This document shows, piece by piece, positions 57,080 through 64,000 of a stretch of 64,000 nt of DNA (position 1 is the first letter of the stretch; every line of letters starts with the position of its first letter). The position numbers and the translations under genes were made by a program. The DNA comes from Carya illinoinensis (lineage: Eukaryota; Streptophyta; Magnoliopsida; Fagales; Juglandaceae), in contig NC_056752.1 of assembly GCF_018687715.1 (NCBI RefSeq), forward strand, positions 8,260,001 through 8,324,000, written 5' to 3'. Under the pieces are notes generated by a model, which saw only the letters and a program-made list of their open reading frames with translations, was not told the DNA's origin and ran no database searches.

Positions 57080-57360
57080 CAATATATCTAATGACATAGA
57101 TGGCTAATTTGACTACTCTTTTAGAGAATGAAGAATATAAGAATAACACGAGTATATATATAAGATTCTCAATTAAATTGGAGCACTTTCCAATAAAGAC
57201 TAATATAAAGTAGACTATTAATGCTTAAAAAGAAAATGATGTTAGATACCAAGATGCTTGTAAGGAAAATCCTTGATTTATTTTATACCATTTTGTGTTA
57301 CTTTCATCCAAGACTATGTTGTTGTTGGATATGACTCGTCAACTCGGACACAACTTCTTT
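57080..57360 (-). pseudogene. Relic of an RLP 3' end
   Basis: On the minus strand this aligns with the last codons of RLP copy B (about 57600-57850). It shares the region after the LRR C-terminal cap and the membrane segment, for example nucleotide matches around 'ttggatatgac' and 'gatgttagatacc'/'gatgaaagatacc'. It has frame-breaking differences throughout. It shows that a further RLP copy once lay here. Confidence 0.7.
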
Positions 57361-57585
57361 GTTTTTTAATCTATACTTAATTTATTTAATCCAATCTAAT
57401 ACAGTAGCAAGAAGAAACCATTCCGAATCACAAAAAACATGCAATATCCAGAATCAAATAGAATAAAAGTTTAAGTGAGCACCTCTCTCATATTTGAGCC
57501 CAATAACTAACTATCCAAAATCCAATTCATAGATAACTTACCATTATTACTATCATTAACGAGTTCAAAAGAAAATCAATATATC

Positions 57586-60161
57586 TTAAATATTACATAG
57601 ACAATTTGACATCCTTTTTGAGGTATCAAAAACAAAATAATAACAAGAGTATATAAGATCTTTCATGAAGTTGTAGCATCTTTGTAGCCAATAATGATTG
57701 ATATAAAGAAGACTCATAACAGTAAAGAAGAAAATGATGAAAGATACCAAGAAACTTGTACGGAAGACCAGGGGATCTACTTCATACCATTTTCTGTCAC
57801 CTGCATTTGAAGATTGGGTTCGTGTTGGATATGACTTGTTTACTTTGGTGCAACTTTTATCTAGTGGTGGTCCACAAAGAAATGGGTTTCCTTCATAGCT
57901 GCTTTTCTCAAATGTTCCAAATTGTGCTTTCATATCTGGAAGTTTGCCTGATAAGTTGTTGTGAGCCACGTTGAATACCTCAAGAAAGTTTAGATAAATC
58001 AATACTAAAGGAATTTCTCCACTCAAACTATTATGGGAGAGATCTAAGCTTTCCAAAAGAGCCAAGTTTGAGAATGTCTTTGGAATAGTACCATCCAATT
58101 GATTATGAGATAAGTTCAATGCAATGATTGAAGATATTTTCCCTAATTCCAGTGGGATGCCCCCTGTTAGGTTATTGCATGACAAATCCAATCCAGACAT
58201 ATGTGCAAGTACAGAACCCTTATAAGAGAGGGACATATATTTGGTTACGAACTCAATCCTTACTTCTGCATCATAATATCCAAAACTCCGGTAAATTTTG
58301 ACACTCTTCTCTAGGAGACCTTTATACGTGTAAGGTACCCTATCTAGACTCACAAGAACACTTTCTCTAAAAGAGTAGCTAAAATTAGTAGCCCCTATCT
58401 TCCCAAAATATATATTGTGAAAGCATTGTGGTATGGTCCCATAAAAAGCATTATTGGAAAGATCCATTATGCTTATCATCTTTAACAAACACAACTGATT
58501 CGGGATTATACCCGTGAAATGATTTCCACTCAACAAAAGTATTTTTAAGTCTTGAAGTTGTTTGATTTCAACAGAGATGCTACCTGAAAAGCTGTTATCT
58601 CTCATGTCCAACGTCAAAAGAGATGAGAAATTGAATAGACCTTTCGGTATTGATCCTGTGAATTTGTTCCCTTGCAAATATAGGTGTTCAAGGTTTGGAA
58701 GATTCAAGCAAACAGGTAAAGATCCCATAAATAAGTTATGGGAAAGGTCTAAAGTACCTGTCACACTTAGATCACATGGGATTTGACCATAAAAACTATT
58801 GTTAGCCATGATAAGAGCCACAAAGTTTGTAATGTTTCCGATCAATCCTTTGGGGATCACACCTGAGATGTCGTTTTGGCTAATATCTAAATAGCTCAAG
58901 TGAGAATATCTTGAATTAACCATCGGTAGAATACTGGTGAATTGATTTCCACTCATTTGCAAAGTCGATGCTAACTTCAATTGCTCTAATAATATTTGGC
59001 CATGAAAGTTGTTAAAAGCAAGGTTCAAATCCATAAACTGCGACATATTGCTAGCCAGTTCTCTTGGGATTTCACCCGAGAATTCATTGAAGGACAAATC
59101 CAAGGCTTCCAAAATAGTCATGTCACCAATTGAGGAAGGAAGATTACCTTCAAAATGATTATGGGAAAGATTTAGATAGTTTAAATTTGGATACATCTTC
59201 CCAATGTTTTCTTGAAGTTTTCCCGCCATTTGATTGTTTGAGACATCCATCCGAGACATATAAGTGTGCTGCTGTAGTTGGAAATGCAAATGACCCATGA
59301 AGAAATTATCCCGAAGTTCCAGGCCTTTTAATCTCGTATTGTTTGCAACCAACCAATTTGAGAAGCTTCCTTTCAACTTATTATAAGAGAGATCAATTAC
59401 TTCCAACTCATGCTGGTCGAGGAGAAATGTAGGAATATTGCTAGCAAGCTTGTTCAAGCTACAATTAGTCATTTGAAGAACCTTTAGCTGAAACAAAGGA
59501 ACCCAACCTGCGGGATTTTCAGTTTCTATCTCAAGCTTGTTGTTTTCGTTAAAGAATCTAATCACCTCAAGCTTAGAGTGATTGGCAAATAAGCTGAGTG
59601 AGAATAGCCCCTCAAATTGATTATAACTAAAATCAATGTACTCGAGAGATGTTTGGCTCGCTCCCACATAAGAGGAAATATCTCCTTTGAAGTGGTTCTC
59701 AGAAACATCTAAAAATCTAAGAGATGTCATATTGTTTATGCATGGAGGAAGGATCCCCTCAAATCCATTAAGAGATAAATCTAACTCCTCAAGCTTCTTC
59801 CATGTGCAGAATTCTGTCAAATGGAAGAGCATCATCAACATTACTAAACATGAATGGTCTATTGTTGTGCTTTGAAATTGAAAACAAGGTCATAAATAAA
59901 TATTCAAAATTAACCATTCTCCTTCACTTGTGTTAATATTCCTTACTAACAATAGATGGTTAGGGAAATGCTAACAAGTGAAAATGCTTGATTTTATATA
60001 TAGTTGATCATTACCTCGAGTAGGTAGAGTGCCGTTGAGTTCATTGGAAGATAGTAACAGGGCCTTGAGAGAAAATAGTTCCCGAATAGAAGGAGAAACA
60101 CTTCCTATGAACAAATTTTCGCTGATATCCAAAATCTCCAACTTGCTAAAATTTGCCAAAT
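57586..60161 (-). CDS. LRR receptor-like protein (RLP) gene, copy B, last two exons
   Basis: The last exon (57586-59813, after acceptor TTTGACAG) and the one before it (60015-60161) encode a run of about 20 extracellular plant LRRs, with repeated LxxLDLSxNxxxGxIP. Next comes the island region, with the RLP-typical YKG motif (YMSLSYKGSVLAHMSGLDLS), four more LRRs and the cap NPFLCGPPLDKSC. An acidic linker, the membrane helix FLVSFIIFFFTVMSLLYI and a short cytoplasmic tail follow, without a kinase. Such proteins act at the plasma membrane, usually with SOBIR1-type kinases; that is family knowledge. Splice phases match those of copy A. The exon upstream is broken by a stop and a LINE, so a full protein cannot be made, although this part is open. 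It resembles the RLP group annotated as 'receptor-like protein' or Cuscuta-receptor-like genes. Confidence 0.88.
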
Positions 60162-60280
60162 CTACAAGAGATAGTGTTAAGAATATCATTAGACACAGCA
60201 TACTGACTGATCATATTATAAAGATGGGTTGATTCTATTTTCCACCTGCCAATTATCACTGTTTTGATTGGCAATGACAT

Positions 60281-60453
60281 GTGCCAAAACGTCATAATTA
60301 AAAGCCCAAAGAATAATATATAGGATGAACCAAATCATGAACCTGTATGAAAGATCGACATACGTACCATTTATTGGCTATGATCCTGTGAACTTATTCC
60401 CAGCAAGATTCAAATTCTTTAGGGATTTGATTGCAGCAAGTGACTGTAAAATA
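60281..60453. repeat. Direct repeat, right copy (matches 1-173)
   Basis: 172 of 173 bases equal positions 1-173. The match ends exactly where LINE sequence begins. The one difference creates a stop in the RLP exon of this copy. Confidence 0.95.
60368..60453 (-). pseudogene. RLP copy B exon, truncated by LINE and carrying a stop
   Basis: This is the 3' part of the exon equivalent to 88-245 in copy A (LQSLAAIKSLKNLNLAGNKF). Where copy A reads GSLPIN, this copy has TAG in place of the Leu codon. Its 5' part and all upstream exons are displaced by the LINE. The splice donor at its end is intact and would join 60161. Confidence 0.88.
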
Positions 60454-60542
60454 ATGTTACTTCCTTACGTAAAAACTTTCCATATACGTGATAAGGCTCT
60501 GCTAGGGTTTTGCCTTGGTTTGCTAGGTCTCCGTTCGGGTGC

Positions 60543-62024
60543 ATGGCGGCCCCTGATGGCCCGCCGCCCATGGCAGTTCCAGCTCGGTCCTTCGCTGACC
60601 TAGTCTCTGCAGTGCCTCAACCATTGCCGGAGATGGAGGTCTCTTTCCGTCAGCCGAAAACCATTGATGGAGAGCTGGTGTTTACGTTTTCAGTGGATGA
60701 GATTGAAAAGCTTGCCCAACCGTTTCGTTATTCCATTGTTCTGAAATTCCTCAAACAAAGGCCCTCATTGGATGCGGTGAGATCTTTCATTCGAAACCGT
60801 TGGGGGTTGTCAAGTATGCCCGTGGTGTCGGCGATGCAGCGTCCTCGACATGTTTTTGTGAGGATGGCTAACGAGATGGACTTCAACAAGGCCCTGTCCA
60901 GAGAATCCTGCGAGGTTAACGGCACGTTTTACAGGCCTTTTGCATGGACACCAGATTTTGATGAAAACTATGAGCCATCGTGTGTACCTGTTTGGGTGTT
61001 TCTCCCTGGACTTCCACCGAGTTTTTACCAGCCTTCAGTGTTAAAGATGCTCACAGCCCCGATCGGTAGGTTCATACGATGTGATAATTCCACTGCGTGT
61101 GCAACGCGTACGGACGGTGCTCGGGTTTGTCTTGAAGTAGATTCCTCAAAAGCGCCGATCAATTATTTCTGGATAGGTAAACCAGGGGTTCCGAGAAGTA
61201 GAAGGCAGGAAATAATCTTTGAAACACTTCCGGCATACTGTTCTACCTGCAAGTGCCAGGGACATAATGCCCAAACGTGTCGCAGGGGAATGGATCAAAA
61301 GAAGCCGATGCGAGAAGCTAAGAGATGGGTAAAAGTGGATGTGAAGCCAACGGAAGAGAGGGTGGTAGTGGCCGAACCAACGACTTCGAGTAATCCCAAG
61401 ACGGACGTGCAACCGGAGTGTTTGGCTCCTCGTGTGGATGATGCAGCTACTGAGCATCCTAATTTTGATGGGAAGGGATTTCTGGAGGATGAACATGAAG
61501 CTGGGAAAGTAGATATATCGGAGGTGCAGAGGGATTGTACGTCTCCTAAGTTCCCACGGCAGTCACTAGACCCGGTTTGTGCAGGGGATCCAAGTTCTTC
61601 TAATGGCATCCCGAGTCAAGAGAATGAAGGTGGTATGAATTTGATTAGTGAGATGTGTGTGGAGAAGGGTGCAGTTTCGTACTTGGGTTTGAACGACAGG
61701 GAAGGGCCGAATATTGATCTTCCTGATTTTCAAGTCACAGAACTATTGGAGGACGGATCGAGTTTGAATGATGAGGTGATGATCATACCGGATTCCATTG
61801 GAGAGCAAGTGGAACGCCTGACCCATGCAGACGGAGATGAGAAAGGCAACACCGAGTTGTTTGAAGAAACACAGTCAGATCATGAAGATGCGAAAATTAG
61901 TATGAAAGAGGATATGCGAAAGGAATATTGCACAGACTCGGAGGGCATGACCAAAAAAGTCGGTAAGCTTCCGAAAAGAAATTCCACACGGGCTGTTATT
62001 CGTCCTAATAAACTTAATTTATGA
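60543..62024 (+). CDS. LINE ORF1 protein (DUF4283 and CCHC zinc knuckle), 493 aa
   Basis: This is the nucleic-acid-binding ORF1 of a plant L1 element. The start is the first in-frame ATG, 60543 (MAAPDGPPPMAVPARSFAD). Residues about 45-185 form a DUF4283-type domain (PFRYSIVLKFLKQRPSLDAV, VWVFLPGLPPSFY). The knuckle CSTCKCQGHNAQTC follows at residues 233-246 (C-x2-C-x4-H-x4-C, zf-CCHC_4-like). The C-terminal half is acidic and low in complexity. ORF1 proteins bind the element RNA and form ribonucleoprotein particles (family knowledge). The TGA (62022-62024) overlaps the ATG of ORF2 in ATGA. Confidence 0.9.
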   Translation: MAAPDGPPPMAVPARSFADLVSAVPQPLPEMEVSFRQPKTIDGELVFTFSVDEIEKLAQPFRYSIVLKFLKQRPSLDAVRSFIRNRWGLSSMPVVSAMQRPRHVFVRMANEMDFNKALSRESCEVNGTFYRPFAWTPDFDENYEPSCVPVWVFLPGLPPSFYQPSVLKMLTAPIGRFIRCDNSTACATRTDGARVCLEVDSSKAPINYFWIGKPGVPRSRRQEIIFETLPAYCSTCKCQGHNAQTCRRGMDQKKPMREAKRWVKVDVKPTEERVVVAEPTTSSNPKTDVQPECLAPRVDDAATEHPNFDGKGFLEDEHEAGKVDISEVQRDCTSPKFPRQSLDPVCAGDPSSSNGIPSQENEGGMNLISEMCVEKGAVSYLGLNDREGPNIDLPDFQVTELLEDGSSLNDEVMIIPDSIGEQVERLTHADGDEKGNTELFEETQSDHEDAKISMKEDMRKEYCTDSEGMTKKVGKLPKRNSTRAVIRPNKLNL

Positions 62025-64000
62025 TTAGTTCAATTCTATTTTGGAACATACGGGGAGTTCGCTCCTCCAAGTTAAGGTTGTGGAAAATTCTTAAACAATT
62101 CAAGCCTAATATTATAGCTTTGGCTGAGCCTTTTTTGAGGGAAGATAAAATTCCAGCCCTTTTGGGGAAGTATAATTGTACTAGTTTTGTTACTAATGAG
62201 GTGCATAGTGGGAAAATCTGGTTGTTATGGAATTCTGAGATTTCTATACAGTGGTTGCGGGGGTCGAACCAATTTGTTTCTGTGAAAGTTGAGGAGAAGG
62301 GGTTCGTCTTTATTCTTACTATAGTTTATGCTAAATGTAACCCTGTTGAAAGGAAGCATTTCTGGGATGATTTGGTTGAGATGAGTTATGGGAATCTTCC
62401 GTGGTTGCTTTGCGGCGATTTTAACATTATCAGAGAGGACTCGGAACGACGGGGGGGACTCCCTCGGCCTTTCTCTGCTATGGGAGATTTTAATATTTGC
62501 CTTCAAAACTGTGGTGTGATGGACATGAGATCACAAGGCGCGTCGATGACTTGGTGCAATGGCCACAGCGGCCTGTCCCGTAGTTGGGCAAGGTTAGATC
62601 GCTGCTTCCTTAATCCTAATTTTCTTAATTGTTTTCCTAACGTTTTCTCTCAGGTATTGCCTCGTAACACGTCTGATCATGCTCCCTTAGTGATTCAAAT
62701 GGGTGAAGATCCTTTTAGGTATGGGCCTAGCCCTTTTCGCTTCCAATTTATGTGGACTGACCATGCAGATTTCCTTAGCTTCATGGAGGGGATTTGGAAT
62801 CAAGCTGGTTTTGGTGCTGGTCTTTTTAAGTTATCCTCCAAGCTTAAAAGACTCAAGGTGGCACTTAGGGATTGGAATCAGCGTGTTTTTGGGAGGACGG
62901 ACGTGATTATCAAGGAGCTTGAGCAGCGTATAGATCGCATTGAGAATAGCCTTCAGAATTCTTATTCTATTGAGGATGATAATGATCTCTTGGCTGCTAA
63001 CTTGGAACTCCTAACTTGGAAGGGTCGGGAAGATATTCGCCTTTCTTATATGGCTAAGAATAGATGGCTTAAAGATGGGGATAATAATTCTAAGTTTTTC
63101 CATGCGTATCTTAATGCTAAGAAGCAGAAGAGGGTTACTGATATGGTTCTGGCAGATGGTACTCATTTAAATAACCCTCTTGAGATCCATAAAGCGGCAG
63201 TTGATCATTTCAACCAGTTTTTGAGTGAGAATAGTATTCGTGATTTCCCTAGTTTGCAAGATTTGATTTCCCCGGTGATTACTACAGATGAGAATATGAG
63301 GCTTTGCATTACCCCGTCGATTGATGATATTAAGGACGCTTTGTTCAGTATTCCTATTGATAGTAGCCCGGGTCCGGATAGTTTTGGTTCCGGTTTCTTC
63401 AGGTTCTGCTGGGAGATTGTTAAAGAAGACCTTTTGGAGGCGGTTTCTGAGTTTTTTCAACATCAGTTGCTTCCCAGGTATTATTCTGCATCTTTTATTG
63501 TTTTAATCCCCAAGGTTGATTCTCCTACGGGTTTTGATAAGTTCAGACCTATTAGTTTGTGTTCTGTGGTTTATAAGATTTGTGCTAAGATTTTGGTGAG
63601 TCGTCTTACGAACTTGCTTCCTAAGATGATTTCCCAGGAGCAAGGGGCCTTTATCCCTGGTCGTAGTATTTTTGAAAATATCAGTCTTACTCAAGAGATG
63701 GTCCATTCTATTAACAAAACTATCTATGGGGGAAATGTTTTGGTTAAGCTTGATATGTCTAAGGCTTATGATAGAGTGAATTGGAGGTTCCTTATTCACG
63801 TTCTGGGTGTGTTTGGTTTTTCCTCTCAGTTTTGTGACTTGATTAACCTTTGTATCTCCTCTCCTTGGTATTCTATTATGTTGAATGGTACCTCTTTGGG
63901 TTTCTTTAAAGGTGAGCGTGGTCTGAGGCAGGGTGACCCGCTCTCTCCTTACTTATTTGTCATTATGCAAGAGGTGTTATCTCGGTTGCTTAAGAAAGCT
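62021..64000 (+). CDS. LINE ORF2: endonuclease and reverse transcriptase, partial (660 aa in window)
   Basis: The frame opens at ATG 62021, overlapping the ORF1 stop by ATGA, and has no stop up to the right edge. Residues 1-225 are an AP-endonuclease-like domain: SILFWNIRG, ALAEPFL, GDFNII (132-137), SWARLDRCF and SDHAPL (218-223). Residues about 440 onwards are the reverse transcriptase: FRPISLCSVVYKICAKIL, QGAFIPGRS, LDMSKAYDRVNW (D578 is a catalytic Asp) and GLRQGDPLSPYLF (from 634). The FADD/YADD active site lies beyond the window. Such proteins nick chromosomal DNA and copy the RNA at the target (family knowledge). Endonuclease residues look intact. Confidence 0.93.
   Translation, partial: MISSILFWNIRGVRSSKLRLWKILKQFKPNIIALAEPFLREDKIPALLGKYNCTSFVTNEVHSGKIWLLWNSEISIQWLRGSNQFVSVKVEEKGFVFILTIVYAKCNPVERKHFWDDLVEMSYGNLPWLLCGDFNIIREDSERRGGLPRPFSAMGDFNICLQNCGVMDMRSQGASMTWCNGHSGLSRSWARLDRCFLNPNFLNCFPNVFSQVLPRNTSDHAPLVIQMGEDPFRYGPSPFRFQFMWTDHADFLSFMEGIWNQAGFGAGLFKLSSKLKRLKVALRDWNQRVFGRTDVIIKELEQRIDRIENSLQNSYSIEDDNDLLAANLELLTWKGREDIRLSYMAKNRWLKDGDNNSKFFHAYLNAKKQKRVTDMVLADGTHLNNPLEIHKAAVDHFNQFLSENSIRDFPSLQDLISPVITTDENMRLCITPSIDDIKDALFSIPIDSSPGPDSFGSGFFRFCWEIVKEDLLEAVSEFFQHQLLPRYYSASFIVLIPKVDSPTGFDKFRPISLCSVVYKICAKILVSRLTNLLPKMISQEQGAFIPGRSIFENISLTQEMVHSINKTIYGGNVLVKLDMSKAYDRVNWRFLIHVLGVFGFSSQFCDLINLCISSPWYSIMLNGTSLGFFKGERGLRQGDPLSPYLFVIMQEVLSRLLKKA

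Larger units (their letters stand above)
60454..64000 (+). mobile_element. L1-type LINE, 5' part, inserted in RLP copy B
   Basis: The element begins at 60454, where similarity to copy A ends, and continues past the window. It has a leader of about 90 bases, ORF1 with a zinc knuckle, and ORF2 with endonuclease and reverse transcriptase, all on the plus strand, opposite to the RLP gene. Both frames are open as far as visible, so it could be young. The 3' end, poly(A) and target duplication are outside the window. A near full-length 5' end is notable, since most LINE copies are 5'-truncated. Confidence 0.9.

Overview
This is a gene-poor, transposon-rich stretch of a plant nuclear genome, from a woody-eudicot-like species. 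The evidence is AT-rich intergenic DNA, plant LRR receptor-like protein (RLP) genes with one-LRR exons, Tekay/Del-type Ty3-gypsy and Sirevirus-type Ty1-copia elements, an L1-type LINE and hAT DNA transposons. Two short MITE-like repeats resemble ones I remember from Juglandaceae (walnut, hickory). That placement is recall, not proof. No bacterial features, CRISPR, rRNA or tRNA genes were recognised.

Layout. 1-2.1 kb: five 5' exons of an RLP gene on the minus strand (copy A), which runs off the left edge. 2.1-8.7 kb: AT-rich spacer with MITE-like elements, microsatellites and a 972-bp tandem duplication. 8777-17919: a complete 9.1-kb Ty3-gypsy (Tekay-like) element with gag-pol, broken by point mutations and inserted inside a MITE. 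18.2-28.1 kb: decayed, duplicated spacer, a copia 3' end with a small LTR, and a 3.7-kb LTR-like element. 28.23-28.52 kb: exon 1 of a second RLP, cut short by gypsy-derived sequence. 28.5-37.6 kb: a degenerate gypsy gag and a long LTR in the opposite orientation, itself carrying a 1.46-kb hAT-like insertion.

39.4-56.5 kb is a hAT transposase pseudogene split by two LTR elements, both on the minus strand. One is a gypsy element (39982-47510) and one is a Sirevirus-like copia element (47747-54057). Both have paired LTRs, a tRNA-Met primer site, a polypurine tract and a perfect 5-bp target duplication. Both keep gag but have no pol. 57.1-60.45 kb: the 3' half of another RLP gene (copy B) with a decayed relic of its last exon beyond it. 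60.45 kb to the right edge: an L1-type LINE inserted in a copy B exon, with ORF1 and ORF2 open.

How it fits together. The only host genes are RLPs, membrane receptors of the kind used in immunity and development, and all three copies appear broken. Positions 1-173 and 60281-60453 match at 172 of 173 bases, so copies A and B are very recent duplicates, possibly ends of a roughly 60-kb tandem duplication. The most unusual content is the pair of gag-only LTR elements. They would depend on enzymes from full-length relatives; the broken gypsy at 8.8 kb is a relative of the first.
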